Below are positions 35,637 to 48,300 of a DNA stretch of 64,000 bases, piece after piece (positions within the stretch are counted from its first letter, which is position 1; each line of letters begins with the position of its first letter). Source of the DNA: Acanthopleura granulata (Eukaryota; Mollusca; Polyplacophora; Chitonida; Chitonidae); contig JABBOT010000080.1 in assembly GCA_016165875.1 (NCBI GenBank), positions 15,594,064 to 15,658,063 of the forward strand, read 5' to 3'. The translations under genes and the position numbers were made by a program. The notes under the pieces are model-generated. The model was given only the letters and a program-made list of their open reading frames with translations, did not search any database and was not told where the DNA came from.

Positions 35637-36571
35637 ACAAAATCTCATGAATGCAACAGAAATAAAGCTGTCTACTCGTCTCTACATAATCTGTTTTCAT
35701 CAACAATCATCATGATTTTGCAGGTCTGCGTCTGTATGGCGTTATGTCAAAAGTAGTCAGGAAATGTCCATGAATTCCTGGTTAACCATGGTTATGTCCA
35801 AAAATAATCAGAGTTATACGGTTTCTGCATTCAGCGTGGTTATGTGGATATTTAGTGCTCTCGGACTCCATGATACTCTGTATAATGTATACGGTCACTG
35901 CAACATCCAACCACACATTGCTTGTAAGGTACAAACTGTCTCTAAATGTAACTATTATAGGTAAATACAAGTCACACTAAATGTGTGTTGCGCGAGTGAT
36001 GAAATTCGGTAATATTTTGCATGGTATTTTGTTATGGAAGGAACCACAAAAGGAAAATGGACTTGGAGTAAAATCTGTACGTTCACATGATACCTATTAT
36101 TTTTAGCTACCACATTGCACCCATTCCACACGCTGTTATTCTCCTCGGAATCCAGGCAGAGTCTGAAAATGTTTAAATTTTAACTGATCCTACTTCACAC
36201 AAATAATCATCGAGGAACTTGATATTAACTATATCCATTCACCAGGTGGTCAAAAGCTAGTATGCTAAATGTCAAGTGCCTCCGGTAAATCGTCTTTGAG
36301 TTCCTGCTAAAAATGGCAATTTATACGTTGCGGATATAAAATGGTCACAACTGATCTTTCCTCGGAGCATAAAATAATATTCTATGAAAAGATATTTTTT
36401 ATATTTTTCTGTACTAAACCAAAATGTAAAATTAATGGTGAAAATATCAGGTATCTACATAAAACTTTCGTAAAAAAAATGCTGATTATTTAAAAAGTTT
36501 GTCGGTGCCACAAAATTTGGGTAACCCAATGTTGTTCAGCCGAAACATGACTGAAGATATCAATAATTAAG

Positions 36572-36704
36572 CAGCAACCTGCGGATGGTCTTGGGTTTTC
36601 CCCGGGCTCTGTCCAGTTTACCCCCACCATAATGCTGGCCGCCGTCGTACAAGTGAAATATTCTTGAGTACGGCGTAAAACACTAACAAGATAAATAAAA
36701 AAAA
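36572..36704 (+). mobile_element. SINE family A, 3' part
   Basis: Begins at gcagcaacctgcggatggtc and continues through tttacccccaccataatgct, gccgtcgtacaagtgaaata and gagtacggcgtaaaacac to an A-rich tail. It lies just past the last SH3-gene exon. Confidence 0.9.
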
Positions 36705-36802
36705 CGGTAATTAAGAACCAAACTTTTGAATTTCTGCAAAATACATATTTGACTTCACGTGTGAATAAAATAGACAAATCTGAAAGGGGGTAGGTAAGGG
36801 AC

Positions 36803-39800
36803 TCACTTCAAGTTCGTTATAATTTCCACGCAAGATTCAAGGTAATACCCATATCGCTTGGGGGCCATCTTGTTGACCCGTTTCCAGCCATAGGCCAGGC
36901 CATCCCTGTTAGCTGGGGTCTTCTGCTTCAGGGTTTGACCTATGAACAAGGAGTAACAAAACCATTTAGGTCACACAGCACCTCCCATCAGCTGTACGTA
37001 AACATACTTACAGACGCGCTAGCATTCGACGCAGACCGTTAGTGAATAAACCTGTCTACTTCTTATATGGACAGGCAAATTCACATATTTTACATCCTTA
37101 CACGCTAAATATGCAAAGTGGACACAAAATCAGTGAGCAAATAGGTAATTTATCAAATGTCTTTCAAAAGGTTTTACCAACATTTTTTCATAAAGAAGTC
37201 AGTATTCTCGAATCAAATGAGGACTTTCCTTTTTACCAAGTTTAGCTCACACCATTGCCTTTCAGAAAATATGAGACTCGTGTCTTTACTATTTATGGTG
37301 TTTCTATGATTCTAAAGTTTTTGACCGATAACAGATTTTGAAGGATAGCACGGGCACAGACAAGGGTTATATGTTGTGAAAGGTAATCAAAGAGGGTTAT
37401 TGTAAATATTCTTAAAAATTCGATTGGATTTGCGCTGATCGATTTTTCCCCCAAATCTCGCATATTTTCTCTTTTCCAAATCTATGTACAAGGTAGGCGA
37501 GAAAGGTCAGAAAAAATGACAGCGTAATTACAATGACAACGTTCTTTCCCCAGCCACCCCACACTCCTCTCACTTTCTCAGGCCCTGCTGGCTTCCCCAC
37601 CCATTAACACGACACACGTTATGAAAGTGGAATATTCATTAGTTTGGTCTTAAATCCGAATCAGGGCTATTCTTTTACAGACAGATCTAGTATTTGTTGG
37701 TTGGTCAAAAGGAACTGCTTTACTGTGGTCCTAGATAATTAGCTGTAAAACCGAACATCAATAAAGTGAAGCCACATATGTAAGTCTGCTTGTCATTCGA
37801 CGCCTACCAGTGCTGACTACACATTGGTACTCACCGACGTTGAGACCCAGATATTCTCCTCATAACAGATTGGTACTCACCAACTTTGAGACTGAGATGC
37901 CCCTTCTGCTTGGTCTTGTACTTCTGTATAACTCTGACGTACACGTTGTATCCGTCTTCTCTGGGCGAGTCTTTGACTCTGGTGTCCGGAGAAGGTTTGG
38001 TGTTGGAGATATCCTCCTCTCCCGGATGGGGTGTTGCCACTGGGCTACCCTCGTCTTCCGACCACGTAGGGGACAGGGACGTCACGGTGCAGGGAGAGAT
38101 GGGTCTTTCTCCCGGGCAACCTTGGGGTTCGTCTGGAAGGAGGGCACGTTTTGATTTCAGGTTATTACCTTATGTTTTCATTAATTGCTGTTGTACGCCG
38201 TACTCAAGACATATTGCAGTCATACTACGGCGGACAGAGGTGTCGTGAGAAGAAAACGGATACAGCGCACAGGACACCCATAATCATCCACTGGTTGCAA
38301 TTTTAGCTTGCAATGAAAGTTTTGCAGTTCAACAGTTAATATGGACTACCCACTGTATTGGCTCCTCTCTGGTTTCCTCTCCTAAATGGGAAAGTCTGCT
38401 GATTTCCTCACACCATAGTGCTGGCCGCCGTCGTATAAGTGAAACACTACTCTTGAGTACAGCGTAAAACAAAAATCAAACAAACAGATTAAATAAATGG
38501 TTTTGTCCTTTAAACTGCGGGACCTCACAATTAATCAAAGTTTCGCCTCTCACCATAATCCATAGTTCCCTGGAACAGTCTGTCCTCATCATCCATAATG
38601 CCAATCTTATTCGATGGTCGGAAAACTTTCCTACAAATCCTCTTCCTGAGGCTGGGTTTCTTCTCTTTGTCATTGTTGTTTACCTCCCTTGAGGCGTCCA
38701 CCACACCCACTTCAGAAGATTCCGTGACAGCAGAGCTAACAATGGGTTTATGAGACAGATTACAATGCATAATTGAAGTGAATGAAAAACAGGAAGTTAG
38801 GCTCATCAGACGGACATCTGAAAACAATGCTTAAAAATGCTTTCGTTTACATTTATTTTTTTTATATATCTTTAAAAAGTTGGTAGTATTCAAATGATTG
38901 AATTCAGTGGTGGACTATGAACCATATAGCTGGTGTTTTGTCACAAGAAGCTTAATTGGCCACTCTGAAAATAATTGGTAATATTGTAATAGCTCTTATA
39001 TTAAGTATCAAGAGAAAATTTAGTAGTAAAAGATTACTTAAATAATGGTCTCAAAATATTCCCTTGCAGGTAAATATAAAGAAAAAAAAGGTGATATGAC
39101 GCCTAAGTACACTGTCACTGGCAATGTGGTCCATAAACCCTACTTTACAATTCGAACATTTGACGGCATTTCATTCAATGGAAAAAAAAACCCACTCCCT
39201 CCACCCACTTCCCACAAAAAATAAATAAATATATTTTTAGAGACAATATTTAGTGGCTTTTCTACAGATGCTCGCATTATTTTTCACCGTTTTTTATTTG
39301 TTTGTTTTTTCCCTTTAGTTGAAGCATTTTCAGTACAATAGCTTTTGTCATAGGACAAGGCCGCGTGGTATATACTAGGATTTAAATCTGTCTGAACTTT
39401 CAATACCCTTTCAAACAACTGACCACAATAACTTAACGCTTAATACCAAAATTGTACACCTTTAACTTCACTTCCTGATTTGCCAACATCTTACCTCGGA
39501 TCCCCGAAATGTTTCATCAACCCACACGTGGTCTCCACTGTCCTCTTGATCAAGTTTTTCAATTTCTTGTTCATTGAAAGGTCTTTTTCCAGTTTCTGTG
39601 AAAGAAATGTATTTATTACATTTTACTGGTAATATACTTAGTTGTCACCTTAAAGATAACGAAAGACAGCCTCTTTGCTAAAGGATGTTATTAAGGATTG
39701 TTTATGGGTAAAGCGTTATAAGAACACCCGAAAGCTGGCGGAGGGGTTGGGGTCATGAGAGGGCTTCTATATTGCATTTGTGGGCCCTGTTTTCACAACA

Positions 39801-42800
39801 TATTACATTCTATCTTTATGTTATCTTAATTATTATCTTTATTCGATATATTATATTACAGGCATGTATTTTCATAAATAGGTGACTGCTTTTTCACGTA
39901 ATTCTGCCACTAACATGATTAGGGGTTGCTATGGCTGTTTTCTCACCAGATCCAGGCATGCCATGGTCAGGATCTCCCGGTCCATGGCACGAGATAGCTT
40001 GCTCAAACGTCGGGCCGCCTTGTCCATCGACATCTTCCTCTCTCGTGCGAGAGACCGGGACACCGACACAGACACCTCCTCCTCTGGCTGCACATCCGGT
40101 GTCGGCGTGGCGTATCTCTGTAACGACCAACACAACATCTGTAGCTTGCCCATGTACAAATACATGCCATGCATCAATGCACGATGGGGGCCTCCGTGGC
40201 TCAGTCGGTTAGTGACCCGAAGCCTCCCACCAATGCGGTCGCTGTGAGTTCAAGACCAGCTCATGCTGGCTTCCTCTCCGGCCGTACGTGAGAAGGTCTG
40301 CCAGCAACCTGCGGATGGTCGTGGGTTTCCCCCGGGCTCTGCCCGGTTTCCTCCCACCATAATGCTGGCCGCCTTCGTATAAGTGAAATATTCTTGAGTA
40401 AGGCGTAAAACACCAATCAAATAAACAAATAAATAAATCAACGCACTATGAATGAACCCAGTTACATGGATGTGTAAGAATATTCATATATATTCAGCTG
40501 GATTTATTCAGATTGGTATTATTGGGCGATTAAGCAAAATAGTCCTCAAGCCCTTCACCTGGCTGTGTAACGTGGGTACGTCTTGCAACCTTTAACAACA
40601 CCAATGCTGGTAAGGTGAGGATTCTTCCGCAGTTCATTAAGCATGTAAGCTCAGTCACGACCGTTCAAGTAAACCATCTAACTATCTAAATGGCTCCGAC
40701 ATCATTCAAAACGCGAGTGGCGCGCAACTTTTCCACCCCTGCAAAAATGTGACTGGGATTTTGGTGGGGAGGGGTTGGTGTCTATCTGACACCTTATACA
40801 TTCGAGCGTGGTTTTAAAACCTTTATATGCAAAACCGTTTTTGAAACTGGAAGTACGTTAACACTAGTCGTTTGAGATCACCCCTATATTTTCATTAGCA
40901 TACGATTACTGCCATTACATAACGCAAACGCAGGAAAATGAGCCCAATAGAAAACGTTTTTTTTTTCTTATCAGCAGTGCTCTCCCTTTCTCTGTAGAAT
41001 CCAACGAGTAAAATATAATCTCATTTAGGTTTAAAGAGAGCATAAACCTCTACTGTTTCTGTTACTGGCAGTTGACCAATAAGACGAGATGTAACATTGC
41101 CACATTGCTGATCTCTGACCAACCGCAGAGGGCGTACCTTCACCATGGCTTTCAGCTGTTTCAAACCTTCCAGATGGCGCCTGAGGAGTTTGCTCAGTGA
41201 TGAGGTCATCATCTCCTCCACGTCTGCCATGTCAATCGCGTCAACGCTGATGTCGCTGGACAACCTGCACAAGTGGAAATCAGTGTGCCATGGGTACAGG
41301 GGAAATACAGCTTTTCATATCATGAAGTGCGTTAGAGTTAAATTGGAGTTTCAAGTTTCAGACATTCTCAGGCATTTCACCGAAACTGTCACATGCCACA
41401 GGATGAAGGAAAAAAACAGTTGTGTTAAAACACTACGACACGGAGACATATATATAGTACAGAGGTTCAGTTCATTTGGGTATTTACAAAGAAAGAATAA
41501 TGGAAATTAAAAGGAGGTTTGAAAACGAAAAGAACTTTGAACAATGAACAATGAAAAGTGAACAAATGATACCAGACAGTGGAAATGCTTCAAGCATAAA
41601 GTTGCAATCAAGTGACTAAGATACCTATACTTGTGTTCGACCTAGAAATTATTCACGGGCAAGGAATTTGAAATTTGAAATGTATGTCATGCCTAGAACA
41701 TGGACTGTTCTCTGTATGTGAAAAATTGTGAACTTTTTATCTTTTACATGTTAACACCTTTATTTACTGCTCATTTCTTACATATTACTTGGGGAACTGA
41801 TGTTTAAAGTTGTTTCTGAAATGGGTTTTGAGATTATCGACTTGGGACGCTGTTTTATGATTTACCAGAGGTATATGTACAAATGAGCTAAATTTGGCAT
41901 TCAACAAATCGCCCATACACCATGGGCGTTGTCGAAAACGTAAGACAAACCCAATTTCGCCATAAATCTGTACTGACTTCTTCACACCTAGTGTTTTTAA
42001 TGAATTCGGCAAATCAGGTCACCAAGCAGGTCTACCACCATATGATGGGGACTGCAGTTACGGCTGGAAAAACGGGTAAAGATGTAAACAACACAGAACT
42101 ATATGCCAGTATCTAAGATCCACTCGGCAACACCATGCATCATACTGTAACAAGAACTTTACAATAATCCTAACTTACAGCCTCATCAACCTCTTTGCCT
42201 CGGTACAATCTTTGTCTTCCTCCGCCTCGGCATCTCTGCTGATGATCTCTTGAATGAGGCGAAATAGTTCCAAGGACTTTTTACCGCCTGTGAAAGACAG
42301 ATGTTAACAGAGACCATGTTTGACATTTCTAGCTGTTTGGGAGGATATATTTCTTGTATGCATAAGAATTCCATCTTTGATATACATAACATAACGAAGA
42401 TTTATTTTTATGATATTTATTTTTTCGAGAAATCGCATGTTTAATACATGAAATGGACACTCACCAAACTCAAATATAAGGGATTTACGAATCCACCGAT
42501 ATGCTATGCTGGTATAATGGATAAACTGTCTTTCAAGATTCACCCTGTGAGAAAGAAGACCAAATAGGATTCACTTTATAAAAACAACAAGAATAATTGA
42601 TTATCCAGTTACTAAAAAATAGTTATATTGAACAATCGCAGTCTATACATTCCAAAGTGAATTGCATGTATGTGATTTTTATTATCAGTTACCACTTTTG
42701 GTCACTGATTATCTATAACAATGGCTCACGTACCTGTTCATAGGTACGATACCTAATATACATTGTGATGCAGGCATGAAGTTTGATTTAAGTAACTGCC

Positions 42801-42910
42801 TTGTTTTTAGTGTATTCTTTTTATCAACTAGTCACAATGTACCTTAAAAGTGTACAATACCTCAACTACAATAATACTTACCGCTCAACTCTGAACTCAT
42901 CAGGATCCAT
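36803..42910 (-). CDS. Unrecognised 9-exon protein with C-terminal SH3 domain (395 aa)
   Basis: Minus-strand exons are 42882-42910, 42465-42544, 42179-42287, 41138-41264, 39947-40117, 39495-39595, 38554-38735, 37881-38132 and 36803-36939; 1188 bases, 395 aa plus stop, all GT/AG with matching phases. The start is MDPDEFRVER. The N-terminal third (to about residue 115) looks helical, with IRKSLIFEFGGKKSLELFRL and a Leu-rich SLSKLLRRHLEGLKQLKAMV. Exon 5 is basic and helical (SLARERKMSMDKAARRLSKL). Exons 7-8 are low-complexity and Ser/Pro/acidic-rich, ending in a segment like linker DNA-free disordered sequence. Residues about 322-393 fit an SH3 fold: YVRVIQKYKTKQKGHLSLKV, GQTL, a GLAYGWKRVN tryptophan block and YGYYLESCVEII. 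SH3 domains bind proline-rich peptides, so an adaptor role is likely but inferred. The final stop TGA overlaps a consensus donor (AA then GTGAGT), so the last exon might splice onward. I do not recognise the family of the N-terminal part. Confidence 0.82.
37831..37892 (-). repeat. Short tandem duplication of an SH3-gene exon end with its donor
   Basis: The segment ggtactcaccaactttgaga at 37872 (exon 8 end plus donor, minus strand) has an upstream near-copy ggtactcaccgacgttgaga at 37827. The two lie about 45 bases apart and each carries a GTGAGT donor on the minus strand. Use of the distal donor would add about 15 codons of intronic sequence and keep the frame, if no stop intervenes. Confidence 0.75.
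38178..38268 (-). mobile_element. SINE family A fragment (reverse)
   Basis: A short reverse remnant immediately upstream (in gene sense) of SH3-gene exon 8: tgtacgccgtactcaagaca, tattgcagtcatactacggc and gaaaacggatacag. Confidence 0.65.
38365..38500 (+). mobile_element. SINE family A fragment
   Basis: Forward remnant: ctctctggtttcctctcct, cctcacaccatagtgctggc, cgccgtcgtataagtgaaac, gagtacagcgtaaaaca and an A-rich end. Confidence 0.8.
39125..39200 (-). mobile_element. Fragment related to foldback repeat A
   Basis: The stretch ggtccataaaccctacttta, then attcgaacatttgacgg and a run of A, parallels ggtccataaaacccaccatg, tcaaaacatttgactg and the A-run in the right arm of the 7.7-8.3 kb element. 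It lies in an intron of the SH3 gene. Only about 75 bases are recognisable, so orientation is uncertain. Confidence 0.5.
40187..40440 (+). mobile_element. Full-length SINE family A, best-preserved copy
   Basis: Reference copy for the family: tRNA-like head (ggggcctccgtggctcagtc, ggttagtgacccgaagcc, ctgtgagttcaagacc), body (cttcctctccggccgtacgt, ggtctgccagcaacctgcgg, tcgtgggtttcccccgggct), conserved 3' block (ccaccataatgctggccgcc, tcgtataagtgaaatattct) and tail (gtaaaacaccaatcaaat, then AAAT-type repeats). About 254 bp, inserted in an SH3-gene intron. Confidence 0.95.
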
Positions 42911-45203
42911 ATTCTTTTGTTACGATAAATGGTATCTCTGACTCAGTTTCACCTTACAGTGGCTTTGTTGTATAACGTTCTAGACGTTGTCAACATCACC
43001 GTCTCCTTGACGCCCTCTTTTAGTGACGTGGTACACTGGATTCTGTTACGTAACTGACGCTCGAAGTATTCCGGGCATAGTTTATTTTCTATTTTAACGT
43101 TACAAATTTGAAACTCTGACTAGCTCTGACTACTCTGACTATGATGAGATACAATGGGTACTGTGAGGTATTCTTCTTCCAACAGGTGTCGCTGTAGTGA
43201 ATTAGGACTTGTGTGCCATAAGTCTTTTGTAGCACGACCTCAAATATGTTGCAAACTGCGGTTTTAATTATGACACACATGGTCTACTTATTGTGACGTT
43301 GCACTTTTGAAGATACAGCGGAATGTTCAGCGTCACTTAAATGACCTGATATGTCCAAACTGGGGTTCTCTCGTTATCCCAATAAACACCATGGATAAAT
43401 TTCAGAAAAAAAAACAAGACTTCTCGTCGTAAATAATGTTGGCTGAGAGAGCTTAAGCAACAACTGTATTTGCGCGAAAGTATCACGAAGACGTGGATCG
43501 TATTGGACAAGGGTTATGCTTTTAAAAATGCTATTCCATAGCCACTTGGAGAACGTGAGCGAAAGCGGGATTGGAATGACAGACGTCTGTTTTGGCCAAA
43601 GAACTGTATTCATTTTGTTCTTTGCACTGCTTAATATATATTATATAGAGGTTCCTTTTGGCTCGCTCAAATCTTAAAGGGTATGACAAGAGAAACTGAT
43701 AAGTGAACTGCTTGACTGTGCAGTGGGACCAGTGTTTCGGAAATGAAAAATGACCTGCAAATTACTTTGGCAATTTTAGCCGACCTGTACAAATGATAGG
43801 AGGTGATTGTTATCATTATGTGCCGAGCTTCGGTGTCGGCGTCGGGATTGGCGTCGGCATCCAATGGCAGTTCGATCACGAGTTACGGACATTGTGTGCT
43901 ATATGCCGATCTAAACTAGCCTTTTAACCAAACATTTCTAACACTGAGAGATGGGAATATTCAACGACTGTTTATCTGAACGCAAATCATACTTATTTAA
44001 TAAATTCGTACCTGAATTCAACACGTAATGTTCGATGTCCCCTTGTAAATAATATACATATATGTTGAGCTGGGGTTTTGTGAACACAATATACGCCCGA
44101 ACAAATACATTCCTTTGAAACGTATAAAAGAATACCGGCAGCATTGTGATGAGTATGAACTGTAAGGGAAAGTACTTCATGGGTCTTCATGATATGTTCT
44201 TGTATTAAATATTAAGCTTAACAATATACATAAAACAATGAGTTTTCAAAGAAATGTGTTCCAAGATATGTGTAGCTGAATTATAGTTCTCATGCTATTA
44301 TGAGGTTTTGGAGTGGGGCGTTAAATATCAGGGCAGGCACGGAAATATATACACAAATATCCATCGTCAACTGTGTTTATCACGTGTGTATCTATGTATC
44401 CGCCAGAATATGGAAATGAACAAATGTGAGTCGCGACACATTGCCATCTGGACATGTATGTGTCAGCCAAAGATTAGAACTGTACATAGAAAACAGTTGG
44501 TGTTGTAGCCCTGGCACGAAATCAGATCCATTTATAAAGTAAGTAAAGCCCGAACACGAATACGCACGCACACAAGGACAAAAACACTATACCATTATAC
44601 GCTCCTCCAGTAATGGCGGGGATGTAATAAGGCAGAGCATAAACTTTACACATTTTTATTCGTGACCATTTTCTCCACCTGCTTTCATAAGTCCCACGTC
44701 ATCGGTTACCATAGTAACCGACAAACATTCGATTGGCATGTTAAGGTGTGAGCCAGCCGAATGGTTCGTTATAAGTTACCAATCCCAGACTGTCTTTTAT
44801 GTATGCATGTGTCTAATTGAAGTTGACCCCACGTTGAAAATCACATTATAACCAATGGTTCCACACCTATCGGATGTCCCTTATACGTGTAGTTGTAGGG
44901 TACGTCAGGAAATAAGACAGCCATTAAGTCTCCCTGGGCCTCCATTCAAATTTAATGGCGTTAATTAAAGAAGCAATTTCTGTCGTCGGTAACTTTACCC
45001 CATGGGCGAAACGGGAACGTTACCCCCTCGTGAGTGAGTGAAGAACTTTTACCGTAAATTTGCACTTCTTTGGTCAATATATATACCCTCTTTGCCGAAA
45101 CCATCACACTGAATACAGGATATACTTTGGAGATTTTGATTTTTGGAAAGTCTGCATTTTGACATAATTTCCAGACAAAAAGCATGGTGCGATGATGATG
45201 TCA

Positions 45204-45210
45204 TATATAT
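45204..45210 (+). promoter_or_regulatory. Possible TATA box of the Ly6/EB gene
   Basis: TATATAT lies about 125 bases upstream of the gene's start codon, the only strong TATA-like element in the proximal region. A start site near 45235 would give a 5' leader of about 100 bases. This is position-based inference only. Confidence 0.35.
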
Positions 45211-45332
45211 GCATATCGAGTGTCATAATTAGGTTATTTACCGTTATTGTAATACTGTATCGGGGCTGCGGACTTTGCCTATAAGACTGGTGCTGTCGAA
45301 ACGCTTAGCCCTTATCTCAACCAAACTTCATC

Positions 45333-48300
45333 ATGACCAGAGCTTCTCCTCTTGTTGCACTTGTGATTGGACTGACACTAGAAATGTCCGTATTTACAGG
45401 TAAAATTCAACACGTAGTTTACATTTATGTTGATGGTATGTTTGGGAGACATGGATAGGTGCTGTGTTATATTGTAATGGGACTGACGCTTGCCATGTTG
45501 GTATTTACGGGTAAAACTCAATAGGTAGTTTACACTCATGTTGATGGTATGTTTGGAGGGCATGTATAGGTGTGCCTTAGGTGTATCCTGTGTATAGGCA
45601 TAGGTGCTGTGTTATATTGCGATGGGGCTGACGCTTGTCATGTCGGTATTTACATTCAAACCTCAGTAGGTAGTTTACACTCATGTTGATGGTGTTTTTT
45701 TACGCCGTACCCAAGAATACTTCACTCATACGACGTCGGCCAGTATTATGGTGGGAGGAAAGAGGAAAGAGCCGGGAGGAAACCCACAACCATCCACAGG
45801 TTGCCGGCCGACATTCCCACGCACGGCTGGAGAGGAAGCCAGCACGAGCCCCTCAATTGCGACTTGTCGAATGGAAATATTACACACGATACGATTTGTT
45901 GTTTAGGCAAACCCAATTTGACCAGTGGGAAAAAAGCCTATTTCATCAGCCAAATTTACACGATGCGACCAGGAATTTTACAACATATACGAAATAGCCT
46001 ATGTCTTGGGTGGATCCTAATCAAAAAGTGTTCAGGGTCATGTCGGCTTCATGAACACCATTTATACTGAACACCATTTATACTGAACACCATTTATACT
46101 GAACACGCTTTCCATAAGACTAAATTAACAAACGGGTAGCTTATTTGTATGAACGCATGACTACAGCTTAACGCCACCTCCTGACATATTTGAAACATTA
46201 ATGTTAAGAGAAATGACCAGCCCTAACACAATAAGTATTTTCATTGACATAAATAGATCATGACAACTGTTTAGTTAGCTAGTAAGTTAGTTAGCTAGTT
46301 AGGTTTTTAGTTACTTAAAGCTATACTCAAAAATTATTTCAATCATACGATGGCAATCTATTTTATACGTAAAGGCGGCTGATCACTGTAGTCTTTCATG
46401 TGTAATATACGCGTGTTTCTTCTTGCTGACAGATGCCCTGATATGCTACCGCTGCTCTAAAGTTAAAGGTGATACCGTGCTCGATGCCAACCTGAAGTGC
46501 TTAGAGAAGAGCCGAGAAATTAGGTGTGCTAATGAGGTGAGAACGTGTGTAGTCTAAGGTGAGAAATATCACATGGGGCGAGGGCGGGAGATCCTAGTTC
46601 AGTCTCGTGTGGGGTTCTCCTAATGACTTTAAAAATGGTACTTGTTGCTACCTCGCATGGCGTTGCTAGAGCAAGAAGACAGGACTGGTCCGGCGGTGTC
46701 CGTATAATGTGACTAGGTGAGTATCATGTCGGGTGTCTTCGGCATGAGGCTCCAGCGGCGGCAGCACTCTGGCGGCATGGACTCGCCTTGCCACAAGAAG
46801 GCACAGTATACACATTCTAAGGACTCTTCGTCGTTAAATAAATGAAAATATTGTTGAGCACGACGTAAAACCCAAACATACATACATGTATACATAACAC
46901 ATGTGATTTGCTGTTCACAACCCTGTGCTGGTCATATTTATCTATTTATATATTTAGTTAGATTAGTTAGTTAGTTAGTTACTGACTTAATTGTTTAACG
47001 CTGTTAAACCCAAACCGAAAGCCCAATGTAGATTTTTCATGAAAGTTGTTTTTAGCACAGATGCCATAATTCCTTATCAAGTTTTCTTCTTCGTCAGGTT
47101 TGGAATATTTGCTTTCTCATATATCGCCTGGTTTTATTTGTTCCTAGTTCACACATCTATGTGATATTTTCTTCTTGTTTCTAGTCCCAATCGCCAGATT
47201 TATTTGCGCCATGTTTCCAGGTTTGTTTGTTTCGTCATCAGGTTTTGTTTGTTTGCGCTTTCTTCCCATTCCTGGATTTGCCTGTGTCCTTTTCCCATAA
47301 TCAGATTTTGATCCACTGTTGATTTTGTTCGTGCCTTCACCCGTTCGCCAGGTTAATTTTGTGCCTTGTTCCAAGTTTGCTTGTCTCTTCTTCCATCACC
47401 AGGATTGGTTTATGCCTTGTTTCCATTTCCAGATTTGTTTGTTTCTTGTTTCGTTCACCATATTTTGTTTGTGCTTCTTTCAACTGTCACATTTTTTATT
47501 CTTTGTTTCTCTGGTTCCTTGTTTCTGATTGTGATAGTTAGCTTCCGTTCGTGCCTTATTCTCTTCGTCAGGTTTTGTTTGTATCTTGCTCTCTTTGAGA
47601 GGTTTTCTGTGTGCCTTGTTCTCAAGGCAAGGTTTATTTTATACCTTGTTCTCTTTGCCAGGTTTTGTTTGTGCTTTGTTTTCTTCGCCAGGTTTTGTTT
47701 GTGACTTGTTCTCATCGCCAGGTTTTATTTGTGTCTTGTTCTCATCGCCAGCTTTTGTTTGTGAATTATGAATTATCCATGTGTTGCTCCATTGTCAGAT
47801 TTGTTTATGCCTCGTTCTCATCGCCAGGTTTTGCCGCTGCCTGATTTTCTTAACTAGGTTTTGTTTCTGTCTTGTTTCCATTGTTGCTTTTTTGCTTGTC
47901 CCTTCTTTCGGTTTTAAGTTTATTTGTTTTTAGTTTCGACTTGCCATCGCCAGGTTTGGGTGGTGGTGGTGGTTTTTTTCTTTTTTTTTTTTTCTTTTTT
48001 TCTTTTTTTGTTCAACTCGCCAAATATGTCTGTTGTTAGTCTCAATTTTTTTGTAAACAACGAGTTCAGCACGCTTTTATACTTTTTCGTTTTGTGAGGC
48101 TCATCTTCTTCTTGTTCTGATTTAAGGTGCACAAAGGGAATTTATTTTTGATATGTTGTATTTTATTGCTTGTTGTGAATTGTTCCGACTAATGGCCTGT
48201 ATCTCTCTGACAACTTAACAATCCCGCCGATATTCGAATTTTTGCTATGTAACAGGAAGACCGTTGTTTTAGTTTGGCGTCGGGTCCGGGTGAGAATGAA

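Larger units (their letters stand above)
31260..36480. repeat. Long diverged inverted repeat (arms about 31260-32100 and 35680-36480)
   Basis: The left arm read forward matches the right arm read backward over about 800 bases. Examples: cgaatttcatcactcgcgcg with tgacttgtatttacctgtaa (31754-31807) against the complement of tacaagtcacactaaatgtg and cgcgagtgatgaaattcg (35966-36010); gaattcatggacattt (31985) against gaaatgtccatgaattc (35761). Small indels and many substitutions show age. The spacer of about 3.6 kb holds SINEs and degenerate tandem repeats and no recognised gene. Confidence 0.88.

Noticed and set aside
47366..47715. Repetitive Lys/Arg-rich or Phe/Cys-rich frames on both strands
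   Set aside because: They are products of the 30-bp repeat inside Ly6/EB intron 2.
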